Below, in pieces: positions 26,218 to 34,132 of a stretch of DNA of 40,968 nt (positions within the stretch are counted from its first letter, which is position 1; the number at the start of each line of letters is the position of its first letter). The position numbers and the translations under genes were made by a program. The DNA lies in assembly GCA_942491465.1 (NCBI GenBank), contig CALOBA010000042.1:1-40968 (forward strand), written 5' to 3'. Below the pieces are notes generated by a model, which searched no databases, was not told the DNA's origin, and saw nothing but the letters and a program-made list of their open reading frames with translations. Source of the DNA: CALOBA01 sp942491465 (GTDB taxonomy: Bacteria > Pseudomonadota > Gammaproteobacteria > Chromatiales > Chromatiaceae).

Positions 26218-28080
26218 ATGAACCCGCCCTCGATCCGACCCCGCCCGATCTCGGGCATGCTCTTAAGCCTGTTGCTGATGGGCTCGCTGCTGACGAGCAC
26301 GTCCGTCCATGCGGCGCTGCGCGCCTGGCTGGACCGCGATCAGGTCTACACCGGCGACAGCGTCACCCTGACCATCCAGGTCGACCGCGCCAACCCCGGG
26401 GGGCAGCCGGACCTCGGCGTGCTGGCGGCGGACTTCGACGTGCTCGGCAGCAGCCAAGGCAGTCAGATCCGCATCCTCAACGGCCAGCGCTCCGCCAACA
26501 CCCAATGGCGCATCAGCCTGTCGCCGAGGCGCGCCGGGGGGCTGCGCATCCCGCCCATCTCGGTGGGCGGCGAGACCACCGAGGCCCTGACGCTGCAGGT
26601 CGACGAACTCCCCGACGGCGCCCAGGGCGGTCCGGGCGACGCCGTCTTCGTGGAGTTGGAGCTTGGCGTGCCGGCGGACCAGGTGGTGGTCCAGCAGCAG
26701 GTGCCCATCGCGGTGCGCCTGTTCAGCGCCCGCGACCTGGTCAGCGGCGGCCTCAGCGAGCCGCGGCCCGACGGCGCCGTACTCGAGCGCCTGGGGGAGG
26801 ATCGGCAGTACCGCACCAGCCGCAACGGGCGCGAGTATCAGGTCGTCGAGCGCCGCTACAGCCTGAGCCCCGAGCGCAGCGGCGAGCTGCGTATCCCGCC
26901 GGTGGTGTTCGAAGGCGAGATCGAGGCCGACGGCGGTGGCGGCAGCCCGCGCGGTCGCGGCGGCCCCTTCGATGATCCCGTATTCGATCGGATGTTCGAC
27001 GACAGCCTGTTCCGCCGCGGCTTCTCCATGTTCGAGCGCGGCGAGGCGGTGCGCGCCCAGAGCGATGCGCTGGTGCTGGAGGTCGCCGCCAGCCCCGACG
27101 GCTTTGCCGGCGCACCCTGGCTGCCGGCGGAGGCCCTGACGATCACCGATGATTGGGCAGACAACCCGCCCAAGCTGCGCGTCGGCGAGCCGGCCAAGCG
27201 CACCCTGACGCTCACCGCCAAGGGCCTGTCGGGCAGCCAGATCCCGGTCATCGAACTGCCCGTACCGCAAGCTGTGCGCAGCTATGCCGAGACACCCGAG
27301 CGCGAGAGCCGCACCGACGGCGCCACCCTGTTCGGCGTCAGCCGTCAGGCATTCACCCTGATCCCCACCCGCGCCGGCACGCTGGACCTGCCGGGCCTCG
27401 ACGTGCGTTGGTGGGATACCGACGCCCAGCGCGAGCGCATCGCCCGCGTGCCGGCCCTCAGCCTCCAGGTCGCCGCCGGCGCCACCGCCGCCGCCGAGCC
27501 CGTCGCGGGCGCCGCCACTGCGCCGAGCAGCTCGGCCGCCGACCCACCGTCGCCCGCGCCTGCCCAGACAGATCCGGCAGCCGGCGCGGGACCAGCGTCG
27601 GCGCAGGAACCACCCGCGGGCTCGGGCGTTTGGGCGTTGATCGGCGCCGCCATCCTGGGGGCCCTGGGCGCCGCCGCCGCAGCGCTCTTATGGTGGCGCC
27701 GGCGACAGCCGCAAGCCCCACGTCCGCGGCAGCCAAAGCCGCCCCTGCGGCCCGATCAGCGCCGCCTGCGCCAGGCGCTGCGCCAGGCCTGTCTGGCGGA
27801 CCATCCCCGGGTAACCGCCAAGGCATTGCTCACCTGGGCGCAGGCACACTGGCCCGAGCGACCGCCGGCCAACCTGGCCGACGTCGCCCGGCGTCTGCCC
27901 GATGCCGGCGCCGCAATCGGGGGCCTGGAGCGAGCCCTCTATGCCCCGGATGCCCGCGCCTGGGAGGGCGCCGAGCTGTGGCGCGCCCTCAGCGACGCCG
28001 CCAGCACCGAGGGGTCCAAGGCCGGGCCCACCGAGGAGGGGCTGATGCCGCTGTATCCGCCCCGAACCCAATGCCGTTAA
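26218..28080 (+). CDS. batD: BatD-like exported membrane protein
   Basis: The 620-residue protein has a signal peptide (LLSLLLMGSLLTSTSVHA). The BatD immunoglobulin-like beta domains follow (RAWLDRDQVYTGDSVTLTI, WRISLSPRRAGGLRIPPI and YSLSPERSGELRIPPVVF), each a typical repeat of the family. A Pro/Ala-rich linker, one transmembrane helix (ALIGAAILGALGAAAAALLWW) and a basic cytosolic tail complete it. It closes the moxR/Bat operon and should sit with BatA and BatB in the inner membrane. The stop codon (28078-28080) coincides with the first bases of a palindromic element. The final residues after LMPLYP (PRTQCR) look like an addition produced by that insertion. Confidence 0.9.
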   Translation: MNPPSIRPRPISGMLLSLLLMGSLLTSTSVHAALRAWLDRDQVYTGDSVTLTIQVDRANPGGQPDLGVLAADFDVLGSSQGSQIRILNGQRSANTQWRISLSPRRAGGLRIPPISVGGETTEALTLQVDELPDGAQGGPGDAVFVELELGVPADQVVVQQQVPIAVRLFSARDLVSGGLSEPRPDGAVLERLGEDRQYRTSRNGREYQVVERRYSLSPERSGELRIPPVVFEGEIEADGGGGSPRGRGGPFDDPVFDRMFDDSLFRRGFSMFERGEAVRAQSDALVLEVAASPDGFAGAPWLPAEALTITDDWADNPPKLRVGEPAKRTLTLTAKGLSGSQIPVIELPVPQAVRSYAETPERESRTDGATLFGVSRQAFTLIPTRAGTLDLPGLDVRWWDTDAQRERIARVPALSLQVAAGATAAAEPVAGAATAPSSSAADPPSPAPAQTDPAAGAGPASAQEPPAGSGVWALIGAAILGALGAAAAALLWWRRRQPQAPRPRQPKPPLRPDQRRLRQALRQACLADHPRVTAKALLTWAQAHWPERPPANLADVARRLPDAGAAIGGLERALYAPDARAWEGAELWRALSDAASTEGSKAGPTEEGLMPLYPPRTQCR

Positions 28081-28182
28081 GTCAAGGTTCAGAAACAAGT
28101 GGTGCAGGCGCAACTGCGAAATGGCCAATCAAAAGGTTCAGCGAGCGGGCGTCTGCGCCACTTGTTTCTGAACCGATCCTAA
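28077..28182. repeat. MITE-like palindromic element, copy C (inverted relative to A and B)
   Basis: A 106-bp element reading TTAAGTCAAGGTTCAGAAAC at the left and GAACCGATCCTAA at the right, with arms CAAGTGGTGCAGGCGCAA and GGGCGTCTGCGCCACTTG. Read on the minus strand it aligns with copies A and B along its full length. It starts inside the batD stop codon. Confidence 0.85.
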
Positions 28183-28190
28183 GTCAAGCC

Positions 28191-28256
28191 GTGGGAGCGG
28201 CTTCCAGCCGCGACGGTCGCCGCGCGAGCCGAGTCGCGGCTGCAAATCGCTCCCAG
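28191..28256. repeat. REP-like palindrome (GTGGGAGCG type)
   Basis: GTGGGAGCGGCTTCCAGCCG at 28191 is answered by CGGCTGCAAATCGCTCCCA ending at 28255, giving a long imperfect stem. It is the same family as 4328-4393. The group II intron-like sequence begins directly at its 3' foot. Confidence 0.75.
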
Positions 28257-28392
28257 TGCGCCCGTGAGGGCGTCTCATCAGCACGGTGCAAGTCCGTGTC
28301 TACGTCACCCGAAGCGCCGTAGCCGAAGGTAACTGCGTCGTCGTGAGGCGGGGTGGGGAGCAACAGTCAAGCGAACTGTCGGTCTGCAGGAT
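28256..28392 (+). mobile_element. 5' fragment of a group II intron (domain I region)
   Basis: The sequence starts with GTGCG, the canonical group II intron 5' end, exactly at the foot of a stem-loop, which is the preferred target type of some bacterial introns. It continues as small hairpins CGCCC-GTGA-GGGCG and CACGG-TGCAAGT-CCGTG. Then come ACCCGAAGCGCCGTAGCC, GAAGGTAACTGCG and GGCGGGGTGGGGAGCAAC, which resemble domain I of bacterial group II introns. The element stops at the 86-bp tandem array. No reverse transcriptase or domain V/VI follows, so it is a dead remnant. Identified by remembered motifs only, not by a covariance search. Confidence 0.5.
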
Positions 28393-28394
28393 GA

Positions 28395-29513
28395 CCCAGC
28401 CGGAGCGGGGGCGTCCCGCCCCCGAACAGCGGCAACGCCAAGACGCCAAAGCCGCCCCCCAGCGGCGAGCCGCCGCTGCTCCCAGCCGGAGCGGGGGCGT
28501 CCCGCCCCCGAACAGCGGCAACGCCAAGACGCCAAAGCCGCCCCCCAGCGGCGAGCCGCCGCTGCTCCCAGCCGGAGCGGGGGCGTCCCGCCCCCGAACA
28601 GCGGCAACGCCAAGACGCCAAAGCCGCCCCCCAGCGGCGAGACGCCGCTGCTCCCAGCCGGAGCGGGGGCGTCCCGCCCCCGAACAGCGGCAACGCCAAG
28701 ACGCCAAAGCCGCCCCCCAGCGGCGAGACGCCGCTGCTCCCAGCCGGAGCGGGGGCGTCCCGCCCCCGAACAGCAGCAACGCCAAGACGCCAAAGCCGCC
28801 CCCCAGCGGCGAGCCGCCGCTGCTCCCAGCCGGAGCGGGGGCGTCCCGCCCCCGAACAGCAGCAACGCCAAGACGCCAAAGCCGCCCCCCAGCGGCGAGC
28901 CGCCGCTGCTCCCAGCCGGAGCGGGGGCGTCCCGCCCCCGAACAGCGGCAACGCCAAGACGCCAAAGCCGCCCCCCCAGCGGCGAGCCGCCGCTGCTCCC
29001 AGCCGGAGCGGGGGCGTCCCGCCCCCGAACAGCACCAACGCCAAGACGCCAAAGCCGCCCCCCAGCGGCGAGCCGCCGCTGCTCCCAGCCGGAGCGGGGG
29101 CGTCCCGCCCCCGAACAGCGGCAACGCCAAGACGCCAAAGCCGCCCCCCAGCGGCGAGCCGCCGCTGCTCCCAGCCGGAGCGGGGGCGTCCCGCCCCCGA
29201 ACAGCGGCAACGCCAAGACGCCAAAGCCGCCCCCCAGCGGCGAGCCGCCGCTGCTCCCAGCCGGAGCGGGGGCGTCCCGCCCCCGAACAGCGGCAACGCC
29301 AAGACGCCAAAGCCGCCCCCCAGCGGCGAGCCGCCGCTGCTCCCAGCCGGAGCGGGGGCGTCCCGCCCCCGAACAGCAGCAACGCCAAGACGCCAAAGCC
29401 GCCCCCCAGCGGCGAGCCGCCGCTGCTCCCAGCCGGAGCGGGGGCGTCCCGCCCCCGAACAGCAGCAACGCCAAGACGCCAAAGCCGCCCCCCAGCGGCG
29501 AGCCGCCGCTGCT
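28395..29513. repeat. Tandem array 1: thirteen 86-bp double-hairpin units
   Basis: Thirteen near-identical 86-bp units each begin CCCAGCCGGAGCGGGGGCGT. Each contains two perfect hairpins: CGGGGGCG-TCC-CGCCCCCG and CAGCGGCG-AGC-CGCCGCTG, the latter with loop variant AGA in some units. Variation is limited to a few bases (CAGCGGC, CAGCAGC or CAGCACC) and one extra C near 28975. Because 86 is not a multiple of three, each unit shifts frame, and the long open frames on both strands are not evidence of protein. It appears to be a noncoding array of REP-like doublets. Confidence 0.9.
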
Positions 29514-29953
29514 CGCCCTGGTCGCGAAGCGCCAGCTTCGCGACCGGGCAGGCAGCGTCGCGGCAGTCGCGACTGCAAGTCGCTCCCACAGCGGCCACGG
29601 GTCCGCGCAAGCTGGGTTGAGGAACGAAACCCAGCGATGGCCGCGTGTGAGCTGGTGGACGCTGGGTTTCGCAGGCGCAATCTAGCCTACCGGCTGCTCG
29701 TAGCCTGATCGTCACGACGCTCCAGCGTCGTGACGCATCCGTCGCCGCTCCAGCGGCGCGTGGCCCCGCGAGCGCTCGGCGCCGTCGCCGCGCTCGTCCA
29801 CGGGGCGCTGGAGCGCCCGGGGACGCGCGACGACGCTGGAGCGTCGTCGCGATCACGAGACGGTAGGTCGGGTTAGCGATAGCCTAACCCGACAATCAGC
29901 GACTTGCGCACTCGCGTTGTCGGGTTGCGCTGCGCCAACCCGACCTACCGCTC
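29514..29953. repeat. 440-bp composite of palindromes, copy 1
   Basis: A mosaic of extragenic palindromes: GTCGCGAAGC-GCCA-GCTTCGCGAC, a REP half copy (GTCGCGACTGCAAGTCGCTC), an AAGCTGGGTTGAGG...AACCCAGC / GCTGGGTTTCG unit, GTCACGACGCTCCAGCGTCG, GACGACGCTGGAGCGTCGTC, and GTAGGTCGGGTTAGC ... CAACCCGACCTAC. It recurs almost unchanged at 34133-34572 after the second tandem array. No gene is supported here. Confidence 0.85.
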
Positions 29954-29977
29954 GGCGCGATCACAGCAACCCCCGGC

Positions 29978-30229
29978 TCACCGATCATCGGGCCAGCTCG
30001 CTTGTGACTGCGCGCGCCGGGCAGCGCGCTGCATCCACCCGGATCGCGACAACTGCCGCATCAGCCAGGTCAGGGCGCGCGGCAGCCCGGCAAGCATGCA
30101 TGCCCCGCGCAACCCCATTGCAAGCTGTTCGTAGCCGAGATCGGCGAGACCCTCGGCGATGAGGCGGGCCGAAGTCAGGTCCTGCCGACCGCGCCGCGGC
30201 CCGATCAGCAGCGCCCGCGCGATATAGCT
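29978..30229 (-). pseudogene. Truncated 3' end of an unrecognised gene, cut by a repeat-element end
   Basis: An 84-codon open frame on the minus strand ends in TGA (29978-29980) and has protein-like composition (IARALLIGPRRGRQDLTSAR, then GLADLGYEQLAMGLRGACML). It has no start codon at its 5' side: the frame begins exactly where the terminal sequence of the MITE-like element (CTGAACCGATCCTTAG) starts. It looks like the C-terminus of a gene cut at that junction. I do not recognise the family. Confidence 0.4.
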
Positions 30230-30243
30230 GAACCGATCCTTAG
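30229..30243. repeat. Solo end of the MITE-like palindromic element
   Basis: CTGAACCGATCCTTAG matches the right end of copy C and, on the minus strand, the left ends of A and B. Only the terminus is left. Just downstream, CCGAAATCG (30245-30253) and CGATTTCGG (30271-30279) form a separate inverted repeat. Confidence 0.55.
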
Positions 30244-30257
30244 TCCGAAATCGGCGG

Positions 30258-30605
30258 TTGTCTCAGTCGGCGATTTCGGGGAGCGGCGGTGATGTTGGGA
30301 TTCGTTCCTCATCCCAACCCACGGGTCTCAACCCGGTCCATGTCGAAGGTCGCCACAAGGCCCGGGTTTTCGAGTCGGCGCTCGGCATTACGCAGGCCAA
30401 CGCGGAGATGCTTCGGAATGCGCTGTTGGGTGCCGCGGCAGGCTCGGACGCAGCGGTGCACAGGGGCCATAATGGCTGCGGGGATGTTTACATCCTGCGC
30501 TTGCCGATAGCGACCGGCCGCGGTGCGGCGACCGTGCTCTCCGCCTGGACGGTTCGCGATGGCGAGGAATTTCTAATGACCAAGCGAACCACAAGTCCAC
30601 ACTGA
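30258..30605 (+). CDS. DUF6883-like protein, probably 5'-truncated
   Basis: From about residue 24 the frame reads LNPVHVEGRHKARVFESALG, ITQANAEMLRNALLGA, GDVYILRLPIATGRG and TVLSAWTVRDGEEF. This follows the DUF6883 pattern (lysine/arginine-rich HxxGxxKARxF, helix, then strands ending in a tryptophan strand). The usual N-terminal strand and the conserved start are missing. The first 23 codons come from an inverted repeat and unrelated sequence, and the start codon would be TTG at 30258. The gene therefore looks truncated at its 5' end, probably by the same rearrangement that left the element end at 30229. It ends 12 bp before the Rpn nuclease gene. Function is unknown. Confidence 0.55.
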   Translation: MSQSAISGSGGDVGIRSSSQPTGLNPVHVEGRHKARVFESALGITQANAEMLRNALLGAAAGSDAAVHRGHNGCGDVYILRLPIATGRGAATVLSAWTVRDGEEFLMTKRTTSPH

Positions 30606-30617
30606 CGAGCCCCACCC

Positions 30618-31577
30618 ATGCCCGAGCACGACGCCTCCTACAAGCTGCTCTTCTCCCACCGCGAGATGGTCGCCGACCTGATCCGCGGCTTTGTGGACGG
30701 GGATTGGACGCGGGCGCTGGACTTCGAGACCTTGGAGCGGGTGCGCGAGATCGGCGTCAGCCACGATCTGCGCGAGCGCGAGGACGATATCCTGTGGCGG
30801 GTGCGGCTGACCTTGGACGGGCAGCGCCGTTGGCTCTATGTCTATCTGCTGCTGGAGTTCCAGTCCACCGTCGATCGCTTCATGGCCGCGCGGCTGTTGA
30901 CCTATGTCGGGCTGCTGTTCGACGACCTGCGCAAGGCCGGCGAGATCGGCCCCGGCGAGCCGCTGCCGCCGGTGCTGCCCATCGTCCTCTACAACGGCGC
31001 CGATACCTGGACGGCGAAGACCAGCCTGCGGGCGCTGTTGTCGCCGGAGGTTCCCGACGGGCTGCTGTCCTGGCAGCCGGAGCTTCGCTATCTTGTCCTG
31101 GTGGAGCAGGACTACGCGGATGCCGAACTCGCCGCGCGGCGCAACCTGGTGGCGGCCTTGTTCCGCTTGGAGCGCAGCCGCACGCCGGCGGATATCGAGC
31201 GGGTACTGTCGAATCTCATCGACTGGCTCGCGGCGCCGGAGCAGACCGACCTGCGCCGCGCCTTCGTCGTCTGGCTCAAGCGGGTCCTGCTGCCGGCGCG
31301 GGTGCCCGGTGCCGACATTCCGAACATCATCGAATTGCAGGAGATGCACGACATGCTTGCAGAACGCGTAAAGACCTGGACCGAGGATTGGAAGGCCGAG
31401 GGCCGCCAAGAAGGCGAGGCCAAGATGCTTCGCCGGCAACTTGTGCGCCGCTTCGGCGAGCTGCCCGATTGGGTCGATGGGCGCCTGGGCGACGCGGGGG
31501 AGGCCGAGCTGGAGACCTGGGCCGATCAGGTGCTGGACGCCGAAAGCCTCGAAGAGATCTTCGGCGGACAGCGTTAG
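30618..31577 (+). CDS. Rpn-family recombination-promoting nuclease / YhgA-like putative transposase (PD-(D/E)XK)
   Basis: The 319-residue protein opens MPEHDASYKLLFSHREMVAD, typical of the family. It carries the PD-(D/E)XK core EREDDILWRVRL (Asp56-Asp57) and YLLLEFQSTVD (Glu80, Gln82). The C-terminus (MLRRQLVRRFGELPDWVDGR) is a DUF4351-like helical tail. E. coli RpnA-type enzymes promote RecA-independent recombination and DNA cleavage. It is intact and can be compared with the damaged second copy at 40058-40844. It is convergent with the GHKL-HExxH gene, with 32 bp between the ends. Confidence 0.88.
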   Translation: MPEHDASYKLLFSHREMVADLIRGFVDGDWTRALDFETLERVREIGVSHDLREREDDILWRVRLTLDGQRRWLYVYLLLEFQSTVDRFMAARLLTYVGLLFDDLRKAGEIGPGEPLPPVLPIVLYNGADTWTAKTSLRALLSPEVPDGLLSWQPELRYLVLVEQDYADAELAARRNLVAALFRLERSRTPADIERVLSNLIDWLAAPEQTDLRRAFVVWLKRVLLPARVPGADIPNIIELQEMHDMLAERVKTWTEDWKAEGRQEGEAKMLRRQLVRRFGELPDWVDGRLGDAGEAELETWADQVLDAESLEEIFGGQR

Positions 31578-31609
31578 CGGATACTGGGTCAGGACGGAAA
31601 GGATCGCGA

Positions 31610-33040
31610 TCAAGGCGTCGACCGGGGGCTTGGCAACGGCTGGACCGACGCGGGTTCCGGGCCATCGCGCTCGCCGGCCTCGACCCAATCGCGCTGCCAA
31701 TCCCCAATCTGCACCGCGTGGGCGACCGTGGCCGACAGCATCTCCGAGAGGGCATGGCTGAATGACGCGGAGCTGTCGCCGCCGAACATGTGCCCCAGCT
31801 CGTGCAGGTAGGTGCTGAGCGCGTCGCCGAGACCGTCTTGCTGAAGCAGCGTCGCCTTCAGCGCCACGTACGGGAGCCGGTAGCGGATGCGCAGGCCGCA
31901 CCATCGGGTCGATGCGTCCTCGACGCGGATGCAGGTGGTCATGCCCTGCCAGGCGGCGCAGGGGTTCTCGATGACCTTGCACGGCGGCAGCTCGATCCGC
32001 TCCATCAGGTCCGGCAACAGGGTCTTGGCGACGGACTCCAGGATGGCGATGCGCCGGGTCTCGCCCAGGTCGGGATCGCGGGTGATGGTGAAGCCATCGG
32101 CCTCGGCGCAGGCGTCTTCCAAATCCGCATAGCCGAGCGCTCGAAAGTCGTAGCGCTTGCGCGGTCGCTCGTACCAGCGCCCGGTGAAGATGCGCAGCAC
32201 CGCGGCGGCGGCATCCGGCGGCAGGCGTGCGGCGACCCTGTCGATCAGCTTGACCACGTCCATGCGATAGAGGTTGTTGCGCTCGCGGTCGTCGCCGCGA
32301 TGGTCGTGCAGGCAGACGACCAACGGATACGCGAACGAGCCGAGGGCCTGCAGGCCCGCGAAGATGATGCCGGGGCCAGGGTCGTTGTAGGTCGCCGGAT
32401 AGTCCGGTGGCTTGGCCTGATCCGAGCGGTGATACACGGCAGCGGTGGACGACGTCCAGATGGCCTCGCCGAGCAGCGGGTTGTCCGGATAGTAGAAGCT
32501 GAGCAGCGCGGTCTCGAGGGCCTGCACATCGTAGAACGGCGCGATGCAGAGCACGGTATCGGCGGCATGTCCGAGACCGGTGCGGACGTCGTAGGCCAAG
32601 GTCTCCAAGCGGCGCCCGTCCACCAGCAGTCTGTCGGTGACCACGCTCAGGTGCCAGTCGCGGGAGCGGACATCGATGCTCCAGCCGAAGTCGCGCAGGG
32701 CGCAGAGTGCGGCGATCTTGAAGCCCTCGCCGAAATAGCCGGCATAGTCGCCATCGCCGTCGCGCTTGGTCGATGCTCCGATCGGGATCAGCCAGTCGTA
32801 GCTGAAGTCCACGCCTTTGGAGACCAGGCTGAGCCGCCCCTGCTCGATCCGGTGGCTGAACCGCTCGGCCCAGGCATGCCGCGGGATGCTGTCGTAGAAG
32901 TTCTGGATCAGGTCGCGCAATACCTTGTAGCGCGACCAGCGCACCGGGTAATCGAAGATCAGATTGAGCGGAACCCGCCGCATCTGTCCGCCCGAGGGAC
33001 GAGCCCCCGCGCCTTCGGTTTGCTCTGGTTGCAACGGCAT
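31610..33040 (-). CDS. GHKL-type ATPase fused to HExxH metalloprotease-like domain (unrecognised architecture)
   Basis: The N-terminal part resembles a GHKL (Hsp90/MutL/histidine-kinase) ATP-binding fold. It has an N-box-like helix LRDLIQNFYDS (Asn47), then IPIGASTKRD, and a glycine-rich lid GYFGEGFKIAAL (residues 101-112). The classical DxGxG G1 motif is not obvious. The C-terminal part has HELGHMFGGD (His413, Glu414, His417), the zinc-peptidase HExxH signature. SFSHALSEML follows, where His429 or Glu433 could be the third zinc ligand. The middle (about 150-400) is unassigned. There is no signal peptide, so the protein is cytosolic. The 476-residue start at 33040 is uncertain; MRRVPLNLIF at 32983 is an alternative. 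The gene sits between two copies of the 86-bp arrays, next to an Rpn nuclease. An ATP-gated protease role is inference. Confidence 0.7.
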   Translation of the reverse strand: MPLQPEQTEGAGARPSGGQMRRVPLNLIFDYPVRWSRYKVLRDLIQNFYDSIPRHAWAERFSHRIEQGRLSLVSKGVDFSYDWLIPIGASTKRDGDGDYAGYFGEGFKIAALCALRDFGWSIDVRSRDWHLSVVTDRLLVDGRRLETLAYDVRTGLGHAADTVLCIAPFYDVQALETALLSFYYPDNPLLGEAIWTSSTAAVYHRSDQAKPPDYPATYNDPGPGIIFAGLQALGSFAYPLVVCLHDHRGDDRERNNLYRMDVVKLIDRVAARLPPDAAAAVLRIFTGRWYERPRKRYDFRALGYADLEDACAEADGFTITRDPDLGETRRIAILESVAKTLLPDLMERIELPPCKVIENPCAAWQGMTTCIRVEDASTRWCGLRIRYRLPYVALKATLLQQDGLGDALSTYLHELGHMFGGDSSASFSHALSEMLSATVAHAVQIGDWQRDWVEAGERDGPEPASVQPLPSPRSTP

Positions 33041-33146
33041 GGGTGATTGGCGACGCCCGCAGGCCCGCTATTCGCCGAACACGCAGCCCAAGTCCGTCTG
33101 GACACCGCCGAACGGGGGAGTGCGCACGGGGGCGGGCTCGGTGATC

Positions 33147-33257
33147 ATGACTGGACAAAGGCGAGAACTGCGAAAGCGAGGGCGCCCCAAGCGGGAACAG
33201 GATTCGTCGCCAAGAGGTGAGTCAGGGCAGGGCGAATTGCCACTTCGAATCAATTGA
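33147..33257 (+). CDS. Possible 36-aa basic peptide with an AT-hook-like core
   Basis: MTGQRRELRKRGRPKREQDS runs to a stop at 33257. KRGRPKR matches the AT-hook core (RGRP), which could bind AT-rich minor grooves. The frame stays open upstream to 32964 inside the divergent gene, so this may be a decayed fragment and not a functional small gene. No clear ribosome-binding site is seen. Confidence 0.2.
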   Translation: MTGQRRELRKRGRPKREQDSSPRGESGQGELPLRIN

Positions 33258-33300
33258 GCCTGGCCCCTTTTCACCCTATTGAGCCTGGCCCCTTTTCACC
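33253..33300. repeat. Tandem pair of a 25-bp repeat
   Basis: ATTGAGCCTGGCCCCTTTTC followed by ACC occurs at 33253-33275 and again at 33278-33300, directly before the second 86-bp array. TTTTCACCTAC just after it is a third partial copy. Such motifs are frequent beside transposase remnants, but no transposase gene is present here. Confidence 0.75.
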
Positions 33301-33312
33301 TACTTTTCACCT

Positions 33313-34132
33313 ACGCCAAGACGCCAAAGCCGCCCCCCAGCGGCGAGCCGCCGCTGCTCCCAGCCGGAGCGGGGGCGTCCCGCCCCCGAACAGCGGCAAC
33401 GCCAAGACGCCAAAGCCGCCCCCCAGCGGCGAGCCGCCGCTGCTCCCAGCCGGAGCGGGGGCGTCCCGCCCCCGAACAGCAGCAACGCCAAGACGCCAAA
33501 GCCGCCCCCCAGCGGCGAGCCGCCGCTGCTCCCAGCCGGAGCGGGGGCGTCCCGCCCCCGAACAGCAGCAACGCCAAGACGCCAAAGCCGCCCCCCAGCG
33601 GCGAGCCGCCGCTGCTCCCAGCCGGAGCGGGGGCGTCCCGCCCCCGAACAGCGGCAACGCCAAGACGCCAAAGCCGCCCCCCAGCGGCGAGCCGCCGCTG
33701 CTCCCAGCCGGAGCGGGGGCGTCCCGCCCCCGAACAGCAGCAACGCCAAGACGCCAAAGCCGCCCCCCAGCGGCGAGCCGCCGCTGCTCCCAGCCGGAGC
33801 GGGGGCGTCCCGCCCCCGAACAGCAGCAACGCCAAGACGCCAAAGCCGCCCCCCAGCGGCGAGCCGCCGCTGCTCCCAGCCGGAGCGGGGGCGTCCCGCC
33901 CCCGAGCAGCGGCAACGCCAAGACGCCAAAGCCGCCCCCCAGCGGCGAGCCGCCGGCCGCTGCTCCCGCCGGAGCGGGGCGTCCCGCCCCCGACAGCAGC
34001 AACGCCAAGACGCCAAAGCCGCCCCCCAGCGGCGAGCCGCCGCTGCTCCCAGCCGGAGGGGGGCGTCCCGCCCCCGAACAGCGGCAACGCCAAGACGCCA
34101 AAGCCGCCCCCCAGCGGCGAGACGCCGCTGCT
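33313..34132. repeat. Tandem array 2: about nine 86-bp double-hairpin units
   Basis: After a partial unit (33313-33358), full units start at 33359, 33445, 33531, 33617, 33703, 33789 and 33875. A degenerate unit follows near 33965 (GCCGGAGCGGGGCGTCCCGC, with small deletions), and the last unit is near 34047. Sequence and hairpins are those of array 1. The array leads directly into the second 440-bp composite, so array plus composite is a long direct duplication of 28395-29953. Confidence 0.9.

Noticed and set aside
28395..29513. CRISPR array
   Set aside because: Units are contiguous 86-bp copies with no unique spacers and no cas genes.
28286..29856. Long open frames on both strands across the 86-bp array, resembling Pro/Arg-rich or Gly/Ala-rich proteins
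   Set aside because: The unit is 86 bp, so every copy shifts frame and all frames are open by composition alone; the stems are conserved, not the codons.
30573..33158. 861-codon minus-strand frame spanning the Rpn and GHKL-HExxH genes
   Set aside because: It is out of frame with the GHKL-HExxH motifs and runs antisense to the Rpn gene; Arg/Pro-rich peptide typical of a shadow frame.
33041..33312. Transposase gene beside the ATTGAGCCTGGCCCC repeats
   Set aside because: Such repeats often flank REP-associated transposases, but no transposase motif was found in any frame here.
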